From Cunninghamia lanceolata (Eukaryota; Streptophyta; Pinopsida; Cupressales; Cupressaceae), in contig BSBN01000040.1 of NCBI GenBank assembly GCA_027924645.1, positions 2,480,001-2,544,000 of the forward strand: a stretch of 64,000 nucleotides of DNA, in the 5' to 3' direction. Of the stretch, positions 1 through 10,400 are shown piece after piece. The notes under the pieces were generated by a model. That model saw only the letters and a list, made by a program, of their open reading frames with translations. It searched no databases and was not told the DNA's origin. The stretch's first letter is position 1; each line of letters opens with the position of its first letter. Made by a program: the position numbers and the translations under genes.

Positions 1-606
1 CCGATAGTCCTATAAACATAACTCATAGCCATATCGGGCTAACAATATCCTATCAACCTAACTATTGAGAGTCCCTCACCGATAGACTGATAAAATCAAC
101 AAAAGCTAGCACATCGTTGTGACTCATAAACATTGGCAAAACAAATGTTTATGTTCCCCCGATAACCCGATATGACCATAAGTTACCCAAAGGTGCAATA
201 TTGCCCAAGATAAGGCACATCGGGGTTGTTACCTGGCGTCCCACTAATACACTGACACAAAGAGTTCATCGATGAAGGAAGATGACATCGGTGAAACATA
301 AATAACAGTCTCAACGATGTAGTGATATTAATTATTGTGACATCCCGAGGCATCATTCAAATATTCAAAATAAATGACGACAGAAATGAAAGGTGCATTT
401 ATGAATGAGGAATAAAAGTGAGTTGCACCACAGTTTGATCACATAGCTCCTGTAAAACTTGAACAAATTGCAAAAGGGACTGAAGGAGAAGGGGACTGAA
501 GATCTCACATAGTAAAGCGAAGAAAAACTAGTGGGAAAGCGAAATTCAAGTAAGTACACCGATCCCAGCTGAGAAATTCTATCTCTTAAAGGTTTGAATT
601 CAAGAA
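1..606. other. Left flank, no gene seen
   Basis: No convincing coding region on either strand. The first 300 bases contain several scattered CCGATA/ATCGG words without a clear period. The last 60 bases lead into the open frame at 607 and may be the 5' part of the decayed gene there. No LTR or terminal inverted repeat boundary was recognised. Confidence 0.5.
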
Positions 607-756
607 ATGGGAGATAGTGCAGAAAAACCTAAAAATGAAAAGAGACCATTAAACCAAGACTTGATAGATCAAGCAATGGGAGATAGTGCTGAAAAACCTA
701 AAAATAAGAAACATAAAACTAAAAAGAGACCATTAAACCAAGACTTGATAGATCAG
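607..756 (+). repeat. In-frame tandem duplication in unknown gene
   Basis: Two adjacent copies of a coding unit, 607-675 and 676-756, each reading MGDSAEKPKN then RPLNQDLIDQ. The second copy carries a 12-base lysine-coding insertion. The duplication keeps frame, so it arose while the frame was open or by chance in frame. Confidence 0.9.
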
Positions 757-980
757 TGTCTTGGGTTAGGACCAAGACCAAAAAGAAGTGTATAGATGAA
801 TCCCTCACATGATCAATTGTTGGACAATCACAAGGACTTGGGAGATGTATGGACTCCACTACGAGGGTATGAACTTTTCTTATACCACTACAGAAAACAA
901 TATAGGTTTTTACGAGTCTATAACCTTTGAAGGCTAAATCTAGAGAAATTAGTTGTGCCAGAGGTGTTTGTCAATGTGGA

Positions 981-985
981 ATTAA
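981..985. repeat. Target site duplication of E1, left
   Basis: ATTAA directly precedes the 5' LTR and is repeated at 14647-14651 after the 3' LTR. Five base pairs is the usual duplication length for Ty3-type integrase. Confidence 0.92.
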
Positions 986-1017
986 TGTATACGCCTAAAA
1001 ATGACACAAATCATCCT

Positions 1018-1308
1018 AAATAAATATTCTAAATATTTATTCCATTCTTCTATTAATTAAATAAATATTCCAAATTTATTTAATCAATTCACTATCTCAC
1101 AATTAAATAAATTCTATTTATTTAATTAAAATTCTTCTAAAGTCCTTCACAATTAAATAATCATAAATTATTTAATTAAGCCTAATTCCTCTATCCTAAA
1201 GTTCTAAATTCAAAATTCCACATCACCTTTACACCTCACCTTTTCCACCTCACCTTGTCCACCTCATCAGGTTGCACATGTAATTAAATATATTTAATAT
1301 TTAATTAC
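1018..1308. repeat. Array of AT-rich palindromes in E1 5' LTR
   Basis: Successive inverted repeats: 1018-1041, 1057-1083, 1101-1127 (12-bp perfect arms, loop TCT), 1151-1177 (11-bp perfect arms, loop CATAA) and 1280-1308 (12-bp perfect arms, loop ATTTA). Arms are variants of AATTAAATAA/TTATTTAATT. The same set is present in the 3' LTR at about 13640-13930. Confidence 0.88.
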
Positions 1309-1383
1309 CTTATTTTCCCTCACCCACAGGGCCTATTTCTTCTCCAATCAGAGGTCAGTTAACCAATCAATCAAATCTGTTAA

Positions 1384-1510
1384 CTAACCTGTCAGTTGAG
1401 TCAAATCCTCGATCAATCCAGTCAGTTCCACAATCCACTCTTCTAACTGATCAATCAATTTTGTTAACAGATCAGTCAAGTCTGTTAACTCTCCAATCAG
1501 TTTTGTCACA
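1384..1510. repeat. Degenerate short repeats in E1 LTR
   Basis: Several copies of words such as CTGTTAAC, GATCAGTC and CCAATCAG recur at irregular short spacing. Read on the minus strand they give a leucine-rich 62-residue frame (to 1572) that is open in both LTRs. The frame is probably a by-product of the repeat. Confidence 0.6.
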
Positions 1511-1633
1511 TCCCACCTTTCATGATGGAGCTGGGACACTTGACGCGTTTCCACTGGTTGCACATTCCTCAACCATCCTCAGCCGTTGATCTTCATATCT
1601 TCTCTCAACCGTTGATTCCTATTCCTCCGAGTC

Positions 1634-1640
1634 TATAAAT
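1634..1640 (+). promoter_or_regulatory. TATA box of E1 5' LTR
   Basis: TATAAAT in the context GTCTATAAATGAAG, about 390 bp before the LTR end and present again at 14256-14262 in the 3' LTR. It is the best candidate for the pol II promoter of the genomic transcript. Confidence 0.6.
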
Positions 1641-2028
1641 GAAGCTTCATCCTTCCATTCTAATCATCCAGGCTTTTGACATCGTTACTCTGCAAAAATA
1701 TCACCAGCGCGCCTTTGGCACCCATTTGTCATCCACAAGCTTGAGATCACCATTGTTGCATTGGAGCTCACCTTCATTGCACATCACACCATAGCCGTTC
1801 ACCATCGACTTCCTCAAACAGCTTTAAAAGATTGCACTCTCTGAGGGCTCATCTCATTTGCGAAAGGACGATTCGTGATAGGCGAACAACAGAAGTTTCG
1901 AAACGGAAGAGGTTTGTTGTGTTTGTTCATTGCTTTGTTCATTTGAATCTTCTTTGTTTCTCTATTCTGTTGATGTTTGGGTTTTATTTAATTCATTTGA
2001 TTGATTCGACATTTTACCCTCACATTTT

Positions 2029-2046
2029 TGGCACCCACCGTGGGGC
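2029..2046 (+). other. Primer binding site of E1
   Basis: TGGCACCCACCGTGGGGC, four bases after the LTR end. It begins with TGG, complementary to the CCA end of a tRNA. The tRNA species was not assigned. It differs clearly from the sites of E2 and E3. Confidence 0.7.
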
Positions 2047-2152
2047 CGTTGCCCCTTTATTTCACCATTTTTGAGCTTTTTTGAAGGCAGGTTCCGTACA
2101 GGTCCCGCAGAGTCACGCACAGATTAGTTTGGTGCATCTGTTCATTTTTACG

Positions 2153-2480
2153 GCGCTTTTGAAGACTATTACGGCGCTTTTGAAAATCCTGCGCATCTAT
2201 GTATTCTTGTTGCGCTTTTACAGACTGTTACGGCGCTTTTGTTAAAACTGCGCATTTGTTGACTGTTACTGCGCTTTCATAGACTGTTGCTGCGCTTCTG
2301 TTATAACTGCGCATCTGTTGACTGTTACGGCGCTTCTGAAAATTGTTGCTGCGCATACATTAAAACTGCGCATTTATCCATTTTAACGGCACATATATTC
2401 AAAACTACGGCGCATTCGTTAATGCTGTGCTTCTGTTGATCACTTCTGCGCATCTGATCACTGAAGCTGTGCATTTGTAA
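2153..2480 (+). repeat. Leader array with 21+21+17 (59-bp) register
   Basis: The word GCGC (sometimes GTGC or GCAC) occurs at 2153, 2174, 2191, 2212, 2233, 2250, 2271, 2292, 2309, 2330, 2351, 2368, 2389, 2410, 2427, 2448 and 2469. The spacing cycles 21, 17, 21 without error, giving a 59-bp higher-order unit. Each unit reads roughly CTGTTACGGCGCTTTTG or CTGCGCATCTGTTGA. Confidence 0.93.
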
Positions 2481-2736
2481 CTGTCTCAGGTTTTAGTGCT
2501 TTTCTAGAGGATTTTGCTAACGCTAACCCTTTTGCAGGTGTTTGCTGGAGCGGTTTTGCAGGATAGGCTCGGGTTCAGTTACATGTAGTTGCATCTAACT
2601 AGCTCACATTTCATTTTCTGGGAAAGAGTAAAATGGTTGTTCATTACAAATCTTCATCTAGTCTTAATTAGGGAGGAAGTAACCGGTTTATTTCATGCTT
2701 GCATTGCAAACAACTTCCAAGTTATTGCTATCTAAG

Positions 2737-2990
2737 ATTTAAAATTGAACTCATCACTGATCTTGCAGTTAAAATGAACCATTGCTATATCGTGAGACCT
2801 GAATTTCAAAGTTAACAATCTCGCGCAACGTGGATTTAAAATTGAACTCACAACTGCTTTCTGAAGTTAAAATGAACCATTGCTATATCATGAGACTTGA
2901 ATTTCAAAGTTAACAATCTCGTGCAATGTGGATTTAAAATTGAACTCACTACTGCTTTCTGGGATTTAAAACTGAACCACTGCAATATTG
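2737..2990 (+). repeat. 97-98 bp tandem repeat in E1 leader
   Basis: Copies start at 2737, 2834 and 2932 with ATTTAAAATTGAACTCA, followed by AAAATGAACCATTGCTATAT and a TTCAAAGTTAACAATCTCG block. The third copy is partial. Confidence 0.88.
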
Positions 2991-3175
2991 TTGAAATCAC
3001 TTCAAAGTTCTGTTTGAGTAGCTTAGCCCATTTAGTTTTTATCTTTTAACTAGGGTGGATTAATCAGTGTATTCTGTGCTTGCGAATGACAATAGGCTTA
3101 TGCTCTCCCCTCTTCTGGGTGATCAGAGTGCCAGACTTGTCATTCTATTTGTTTAACCTTTAGGAGGGGCCTGCC

Positions 3176-3197
3176 CTTGGATGCACGCTTGTCCAAG
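3176..3197 (+). other. Leader hairpin of E1
   Basis: CTTGGA at 3176-3181 pairs with TCCAAG at 3192-3197 over a 10-base loop starting TGCAC. The same structure with a changed pair is found in E2 at 29263-29286, in both cases after a GGGCCTGC word. It is a candidate RNA element such as a packaging or dimerisation signal. Confidence 0.55.
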
Positions 3198-3663
3198 CGG
3201 GAACGACCCTGAGTGGTAACAGGCTAATGCCAAGCCCTACCAAGCCACTTAAAATAAATTGTGCTTGAGGTGAAAACCTCCTGCAATGAGTGCTGTTATG
3301 TTACACCGACGGCCAACCTCCCCCAAAACCCTCTTAGGCATAACCCTTTGAGGTTGGGAGACTCCATAACGGAGAGTAGCGCCGCCGCACATGTAACCAC
3401 TTGAACGGTTGCCTGAATTAAATACCTCTTGTTTTAGTGGCCCAAATCCCTTATAATCCATTTCTCGCCTAGGATTTTTGTGCTTGCTTTTGTCCAAAAT
3501 AGAGTCGAAAAACTACAAAAACAATGGAAAACTACAAAATACTCTTTGTGCTTGCCGTGTTTTCTTGCTAAATTAATTAATAATATCAGGAAGACCTTTT
3601 CCAGCCAAAGAATACCAAAAATAGAGAAAAAATCCCAAAAATTTGCAAAAAAATACCAGAACT

Positions 3664-3935
3664 GCGCATATACACTTTTCTGCCGTGCATATACAGCGAC
3701 TTGCTGCGCTTTTGTACCGACTGGCTGTGCATATATACCTTTCTGCTGCGCATATACACTGTTCTGCCGCACTTATACAGCGACTTGCTGCGCTTATACA
3801 CCGACTTGCTGCGCATTTACTTTTCTGCTGCGCATTTACACACTGTTACTGCGCATACGTGCTTCACCAGAACAGCGCTTTTACAGCGACTTACGGCGCA
3901 TTTACCCATTCTTGCTGCGCATCTGTTTCTGCGCA
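3664..3935 (+). repeat. 21-bp tandem array in E1 leader
   Basis: GCGC or its variant recurs at 3664, 3685, 3706, 3727, 3748, 3769, 3790 and 3811 with exact 21-bp steps, then at 3830, 3851, 3875, 3896, 3917 and 3931 with slippage. Units read roughly CTGCGCATATACACTTTT. Because 21 is a multiple of three, all plus frames are open for long stretches. Confidence 0.93.
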
Positions 3936-4467
3936 TGTGTGACAGTGAGCATTTGCCCTATTTTTGAGAAATTTTCGTCAGCTGTTCAGAGTACCCATTT
4001 CAGCCTAGTTTCATTTTCCGAGGTCAGAATCAACCTTGCAGTCAATTTTCATCCATTTCACCCAATTCTCTCTCTTTCGTCGGTCGTCCCAGTCACCTTC
4101 TGTCCTAGTCACTCTTGCCCCAACGTCATTCTGTCCCATACCGATCCGACATAGGCCCTTCTTCGTTTCATTAGTGAATTCACGTAAGCCTAGTAGGTCA
4201 CAGTACCTTTGCTAGTAGTCTTGTTGAACGACTAAGCCCTACACAGTGAGACTGGTATCGACTACCCTTGCTAGTGGCTAGAGTCTTGTGTCAACCGTCT
4301 TACCTGAAGTCATTGAGCGAGAGAACCCTTTGTCCAAGTCTTGTCCTAGATACCCCATTCATTACAGTCTTAGTCGGCACCTTGCCAAAATTTCTAATCC
4401 TAGTCCACTTCATCCCACCCCACCTTGCATGGTTCTTACTCGATCCTAGTACAACAAGCTAATCGAA

Positions 4468-7461
4468 ATGGCCGACTCATCCGATCACATCGCCCCACCA
4501 CGCGATGATGATGAAGAAATTTCTCGTGAAGAATTAGTGGCACACATGCAAGATAGCAAATTCCAACGCCTAGTGGAGAAAGTGCTCCTTGAGGACCCCA
4601 CCAAATATTTCCATCATCTTGCTAGTCTCGGAATCAAACTCCCCGCAGACTTTGACATTAGCTCCATCAGGGAAAATGCAGACAATGAACGTGAGAGGGA
4701 CACAAATGACACGATCCCCCAGGCCAATGAGAGAGGAAAACAACCCATAGATCAAAATGCTCCTATGGCGGATGTGAGGCAACAAATTGAGAGTCTAAAG
4801 CTAGAAATCTCCAACCTTAAGATCGGCACAAGTTCCAAGAACTACTCCTTGGAAGATATAGCACCATACCCCTTTGACAGAAGTTTGGTCATGAAACCAT
4901 TCCCCTTTCAGTTCGGAATCCCAAAATTTGACAAATACAAAGGGAAGGAGGACCCTAGAGATCATATTAGGGAATTCACTGCAGCATGTTTAGAAGTAGC
5001 TCACAACGAGACCTACTTAATGAGACTATTCCCAAGATCTTTAGGAGGCCAAGCTATGGAGTGGTTCTCGTGTCTCCCACCAGGAATCAAAACTTTTGAT
5101 GAACTTGTCAATAAATTCATAACGCACTTCTCTTACAACATAGAACACGAAGTATCTATGCTAGACCTATGCAACACCAAACAAAAGAGTGGTGAGTCAT
5201 TCGCCACCTTCTTACAACGATGGAGACAGCTAGCTAGTAAGTGTTCTTACGACATGCCTGAGAAGCAACTATTGGAAATGTTTGTCTACAATTTGAATCC
5301 CGATCTTAGCTATCAGATTCAGATACAATGCCCTACCTCATTCACCAAAGTCATTGAAATGGGGCTATTCATTGAGAAAGCTAGGATCACTAAAGGAACT
5401 CTCAAGCTCTACAAGGACACACCTCCTTCCAATTACACAACTGACAAGTCAAAGTTTTGGACCAAGAACAAGAATGTGGTCAACGATGGAGTAGTGGATG
5501 CCAAGGCGGCAGCCCCTAAACAACAACCCATATTCACTCTTAAGGAAGAAGCAAATAACGATGCACTCAACAAGCCACCCCCTCGGGAACCTAGACCTTG
5601 GTTCAATTCAAATCCAAGGAGGAAATTCACACCGTTAGGAGAATCTCAAGAATCTGCCCTCAGGAAGTTGTTGGCTAACAATGAAATTTCTCTACCGCCA
5701 ACAAGCGACTATGAGCCTATCGTCAAACCTCCCTATTGGAAGGACACAGACTACTGCGAGTATCATCGAGGAAGGGGGCACACGACTAACAATTGTATCC
5801 ACCTCAAGAATGTCATACAAGATATATTGGATCAGAATCAGGGAGGGACACAACAGCACACCTCCAATGAATCTCATGTGGCCTACCGGGATCCTCTTCT
5901 AAACCACAACCGGCCGTATAACAATAATCGCAACAATGGCCACAACAAAAACGATGGTCACAACGGCAACAACTCCAATGGCCATAACAATAATGACCAC
6001 AATCGCAACAGGCCAAACCAAAACAGTGGGTCGAGTAATGCTAACTATGCAAGCTTTCCCTTTGAGTACACCATTAACTACATTTCTGAGCATGTTCTGC
6101 AAGTCAACGTCATATCCCCCACCCAACAACAAGAACCTAACAGAACTGGTTGTAGTATAATTACCCGTAGTGGTCGAGTCACGATCAACACCACTCCTCC
6201 AAGGTTGTCACCTTCTCCGTCCAACTCCCGTCCATATAATGTCATCGACCAATTGCAAAAAACTCCAGATCACATTTCTATATTGGAGCTCTTGCGTCTA
6301 TCTCCTTCTCATAAGGAGATTCTCGAGAAAGCCTTAGTGGAAACTACTGTCCCCACTAACCTGGCCCAAGAGAAGTTTCAAACCATGGTCGGCAATCTGA
6401 CATCCACCCCTTCCATATCATTCACTGAGCAAGATGACCTATCCGTATCTCAACCCCACAACACTCCCCTACACATTGTCGCATTCGTACACAAGCACCG
6501 CATCAAGAGAGTTCTCATTGATGGGGGTGCCGGTTTGAATATTTGCACTTTGAAGCTAGTCCTTGCATTGGGGTTCTCTGAACAGGCAGTGGATCCACGG
6601 AGGAAGATTACCATAAAGGCCTACGACGAGGAAGAGAGAACCACGAAAGGCATGGTTGTCCTACCTATTCAAGTTGGACCGATAATCAAAGATGTGGTGT
6701 GCCAAGTCCTTGATCGGGAGCTTGCTTACAATATTTTACTAGGGAGACCATGGATCCATGCCATGAAGGCTATTCCCTCCACCTACCATCAATGCATAAA
6801 GTTCCCACATGATGGCAAGCAGGTCACCATACAAGGCGACCCTGATCCCTACCAACACTGCAATTCTTTCCAAGCAAAACCTGAATGTGTCATACCCAAC
6901 AATCGAGCCCACATTTCCCCTACCTTGCAACAGGACCATTCTGCTGAAGCTTCCTCCTCACGGCCTAAACCAATGAAAATCACCATAAACAAAAATGGCG
7001 TGGGGGAATACCAGATTGAGCACAGCCTCAACCTTGCAAAAATGCCTCTGTCTCCTCGCTCCTTTGGCCAGCCCAAGCATCAACCCAAGCATTTTCTAAA
7101 GCCCTCTGCTCCTCCTATCACTCCCGCAAACCCCTTTGTAAAATGGGGGACCTTATCCGATGAATTAGAGGAGCGAGATCTCTGCAATGGCTTTATGCCG
7201 AAGAAGAAAACACACCCCAAGATCCACCCAGACTCCCTACAGAGCTCTATGGGCGAGGTGAGACCATCTTGCATAGGATGGGATATGAAGGACAAGGCCC
7301 TATCGGCCTCAGAAAAGAAGGGATCATTGAACCTATACAACCTTCTTCCTCCTCTTCGGCTAGAAACACCACTGGCTTGGGATACACAGGAAAGAGTAAA
7401 GCCAAGGAAAATGCCTGTCTTGTGGAGACAATCAAAACACTCCAAGTGGACAGTGACATAG
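4468..7461 (+). CDS. gag-pro: E1 gag-protease polyprotein
   Basis: Open frame of 997 codons starting at ATG 4468 (MADSSDHIAPP). The capsid-like gag domain begins near residue 154 (FDKYKGKEDPRDHIREF, then LFPRSLGGQAMEWF). A compact zinc-binding motif C-X2-H-X4-H-X4-C lies near residue 430 (CEYHRGRGHTTNNC), followed by an Asn/His-rich linker. The aspartic protease has its active site near residue 685 (LIDGGAGLNI; D-G-G in place of the usual D-S/T-G) and a later ILGRPWIH motif. Gag packages the RNA and the protease cuts the polyprotein. From about 7180 the frame departs from its homologue in E2, so the last roughly 90 residues are probably out of frame and the true reading continues in the pol frame. 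Confidence 0.92.
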   Translation: MADSSDHIAPPRDDDEEISREELVAHMQDSKFQRLVEKVLLEDPTKYFHHLASLGIKLPADFDISSIRENADNERERDTNDTIPQANERGKQPIDQNAPMADVRQQIESLKLEISNLKIGTSSKNYSLEDIAPYPFDRSLVMKPFPFQFGIPKFDKYKGKEDPRDHIREFTAACLEVAHNETYLMRLFPRSLGGQAMEWFSCLPPGIKTFDELVNKFITHFSYNIEHEVSMLDLCNTKQKSGESFATFLQRWRQLASKCSYDMPEKQLLEMFVYNLNPDLSYQIQIQCPTSFTKVIEMGLFIEKARITKGTLKLYKDTPPSNYTTDKSKFWTKNKNVVNDGVVDAKAAAPKQQPIFTLKEEANNDALNKPPPREPRPWFNSNPRRKFTPLGESQESALRKLLANNEISLPPTSDYEPIVKPPYWKDTDYCEYHRGRGHTTNNCIHLKNVIQDILDQNQGGTQQHTSNESHVAYRDPLLNHNRPYNNNRNNGHNKNDGHNGNNSNGHNNNDHNRNRPNQNSGSSNANYASFPFEYTINYISEHVLQVNVISPTQQQEPNRTGCSIITRSGRVTINTTPPRLSPSPSNSRPYNVIDQLQKTPDHISILELLRLSPSHKEILEKALVETTVPTNLAQEKFQTMVGNLTSTPSISFTEQDDLSVSQPHNTPLHIVAFVHKHRIKRVLIDGGAGLNICTLKLVLALGFSEQAVDPRRKITIKAYDEEERTTKGMVVLPIQVGPIIKDVVCQVLDRELAYNILLGRPWIHAMKAIPSTYHQCIKFPHDGKQVTIQGDPDPYQHCNSFQAKPECVIPNNRAHISPTLQQDHSAEASSSRPKPMKITINKNGVGEYQIEHSLNLAKMPLSPRSFGQPKHQPKHFLKPSAPPITPANPFVKWGTLSDELEERDLCNGFMPKKKTHPKIHPDSLQSSMGEVRPSCIGWDMKDKALSASEKKGSLNLYNLLPPLRLETPLAWDTQERVKPRKMPVLWRQSKHSKWTVT

Positions 7462-10400
7462 ATTCGGATGATTCCAATGAGTATGAGTGGGACGAGCTAA
7501 CGGAGCACTCCTACGATGACAAAGAGGTTGACACCATCCAAACTCTTAGCCCATATCATGAGAGACAAATGCAACGGGACAGACCACTGGAGTCTGATTT
7601 GCCCCTCCCTGAGGTTATGGCTTTCAAGGAAAGTATAGATTCCATTGCAATAAACAACCTGGAAGAAAGTACCACCCAGAACACTACCCCCACCTGTGCT
7701 CCTAGTATTTCCATCCACACTATCAATGAATCAGGTCTTTCATCCGACTCCCTTCCCCTCTTGCACCCGGAGCTTATTGACTGGGATCTGCAAGGGACCC
7801 CCCAATTAGATATGTTCCACAACGATGATGCCTACATTGACTATATAGGACTTAGAGATCACTTACCAAAAGGAGATCATAAAGCCGGTTTCGCTATCGA
7901 ACTCAATACTGTAGCTTACTTCGGGGAGGGTGCCAAGCCTTCTAGTCGCGAAAATGTAAAGATCAAAAAGGGATCTGACGGTGAAAACCGCCATGCGGCA
8001 GGGTCAAATCATAAAACAGTAAAAAGAAAGGACGTATCTGAAGGTGAAAACCCAACTGTGGCACCTGATGATGGATTGCTTGACACCCTTCCAAGTGATA
8101 TGTATCAAGAAAGGTCACAGATCGTGGTAGAGCCAACTGAGCCAGTGAACATTGGAACCAAAGAGCAGCTTCAGATTATCCACTTTGCAAAATCTCTCAC
8201 GCCACCTGAGAAAACCAGGTTTGTACCATTCTTTAAAAAGAAGAGAGGCAGCTTTGCTTGGTCATATGCCGACATGCCAGGTTTGGACCCAAACCTGATC
8301 CTACATCACTTGCCATTGGATCCAGGGGTGAAGCCCGTAAAGCAAAAACTGAGAAAGATGCATCCCCATATAGCCCTTCTGGTCAAGGAAGAACTCAAGA
8401 AATTGCTAGACGTGGGGTTCATCAGGGCCATAGATTATCCTGAATGGATATCAAACATCGTGCCAGTGTCTAAACCAGATGGCAGGGTTCAACTATGCAA
8501 CGATTTTAGAGACTTAAACAAAGCATGCCGCAAGGATGACTTTCCCTTGCCTAACATCGATATCATAGTCGACCTCACGGCAGGACATACAATGCTGTCA
8601 CTAATGGATGGATTCTCAGGGTACAACCAGATCAAAATAGCACCAGAGGATCAGCACAAAACCGCTTTCACTTGTCCATGGGGTACCTTTTGCTGGAATG
8701 TCATGCCATTTGGGTTGAAAAATGTAGGTGCTACATATCAGCGGGCCATGACAACCATATTCCACGACATGATGCATGTGACCATGGAAGATTATGTTGA
8801 CGATATCTTGGCAAAATCACTCACCAGGGACTCACACCTGGACACATTAGAAAAAGTCTTCCAACGGTTGGATCAATTCCAAGTAAAACTGAACCCGAAG
8901 AAATGTGTGTTTGGGGTCACATCAGGCAAGCTGCTAGGCTTCATCGTGTCAGCAAACGGCATAGAGGTGGACCCGGCCAAGGTCAAAGCAATCATGGACA
9001 TGCCACCGCCCAAGACTCTAACACAGTTGAGATCCTTACAGGGCAAGCTCTAGGCCATCTGCAGGTTCATCTCACAGCTGGCAGACAAGTGCAATCCTTT
9101 CAGCCATCTCCTACATAAGAACGTTCCATTTAAATGGGATGAGCAGTGTGAAGAGGCATTCAACAAGCTCAAGGAGTACCTCATAAATCCTCCTATACTC
9201 ATGCCTCCGATCTAAGGAAAACCTTTGATTCTCTACATATCTGCTACACCTACTGCTCTTGGGGCTCTCCTAGCACAGCAAGACTATGAGAACAAGGAAA
9301 GAGCTGTGTACTACATCAGTCGAACCTTAGTGGGCTACGAGTTGCAGTACTCATAGGTGGAACGTTCATGCCTTGCGGTGGTTTTTGCTTCACAAAAACT
9401 CTGACACTACATGTTGGCACATCCTGTCAAACTCATTGCCAAGATTGACCCACTAAAATATCTTCTCAGCAAAGCAGCTCTCACGGGTCGACTAGCCAAA
9501 TGGGTCATGCTTCTTAGCGAATATGATATAGAGTATGTGGATAGAAAAGCCATCAAGGGGCAAATCATCGCTGACCAACTAGCTGAGGCACCATTACAGG
9601 ACACTTCACCAATGCAGTTTGAGTTTCCTGATGAGTCTTTATTCACTCTGTCAGCATCTCCTTGGAAACTCTATTTCGACGGGTCTTACACCAACCATGG
9701 ATCGGAGGCAGGTATCTTGTTTATCACTGCCCAAGGCGACACAATTCCAAAGTCCTACAGGTTGTTATTTCCATGTACTAACAATATAGCGGAGTATGAA
9801 GCTTTGGTAATTGGTCTCAAGATGGCCAATGAGTGGAAAATCCAAGCACTATGTGTCTACGATGATTCTCAGCTTGTCATAAACCAGGTCAATGACGAGT
9901 ATCAGACCAAAGATGAGAAGCTCATCCCATACAAACGGATGGTCAACGACCTCAAAGAACATTTTGGGACCATCTCGTTTGAGCAAATACCCAGAATAGA
10001 GAACAAAGTAGCAGATGCAATGGCGACCATAGCCTCTCTTCTTGAGATACCTGAACATGAGTCACGGTATGAGTTCTTAGTAGAAACAATTCGACAATCG
10101 GCTTATGATCTCCTCGAAACCCATTCCATTTGCCACCTAGTAGGATCTGATTCGCCTTGGTACGGTAAGACCTACACTTACCTCAAGGACGATATCCTTC
10201 CTTTGGACCTCTCTTCCAACCAAAAATGAACTTTCATCCGACAAGCCTCCCGTTACACCATTATTGCCAATACCCTTTACCAACGTGGTCTGGATGGTAC
10301 TTTACTCTGTTGTCTAGAACAAGAAGAATCTGTAACTGCCTTGCGAGACGTGCACGAAGGGATCTGCGGAACACACTCCAGCGGTCCTTCCTTAGCTAAG

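Larger units (their letters stand above)
607..985 (+). pseudogene. Decayed gene of unknown family, 5' part
   Basis: A plus-strand frame begins at ATG 607 with a duplicated lysine-rich block (MGDSAEKPKN...RPLNQDLIDQ), reads CLGLGPRPKRSV, meets TAG at 793-795, continues in the same frame (MNPSHDQLLDNHKDLG...), meets TGA at 928-930, and runs up to the E1 insertion at 985. The last codons before the insertion (VEL) join directly with the MKALASKYDPK frame starting at 14651 if E1 and one ATTAA copy are removed, so both halves were one gene. The family is not recognised. It could be an accessory ORF of an older transposon or a host gene. Two in-frame stops plus the insertion make it non-functional. 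Confidence 0.7.
986..2024 (+). repeat. E1 5' LTR
   Basis: Starts TGTATACGCC and ends ACCCTCACA. Its partner is 13608-14646, of identical length. The 5' third holds a series of AT-rich palindromes, the middle a degenerate GTTAAC/GATCAGTC-type repeat, and a TATA box lies near 1634. Confidence 0.95.
2025..4467 (+). other. E1 untranslated leader
   Basis: About 2.4 kb between the LTR and the gag start. It holds the primer binding site, two GCGC-word arrays (2153-2480 and 3664-3935), a 97-98 bp tandem repeat (2737-2990) and a conserved hairpin (3176-3197). The stretches 3198-3660 and 3936-4467 show no convincing gene. A frame at 3480-4154 exists only because the 21-bp array lacks stops. Such long leaders are common in the Tat branch. 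Confidence 0.75.

Noticed and set aside
3480..4154. 224-codon plus-strand frame with CAYTLFC-type repeats in the E1 leader
   Set aside because: All plus frames are open here because the 21-bp array lacks stops; there is no homologue in E2 and no family motif.
5433..7822. Minus-strand frames under E1 gag and pol
   Set aside because: Shadow frames opposite a clearly coding strand; Cys/Gly-rich artefacts of the Asn/His-rich linker.
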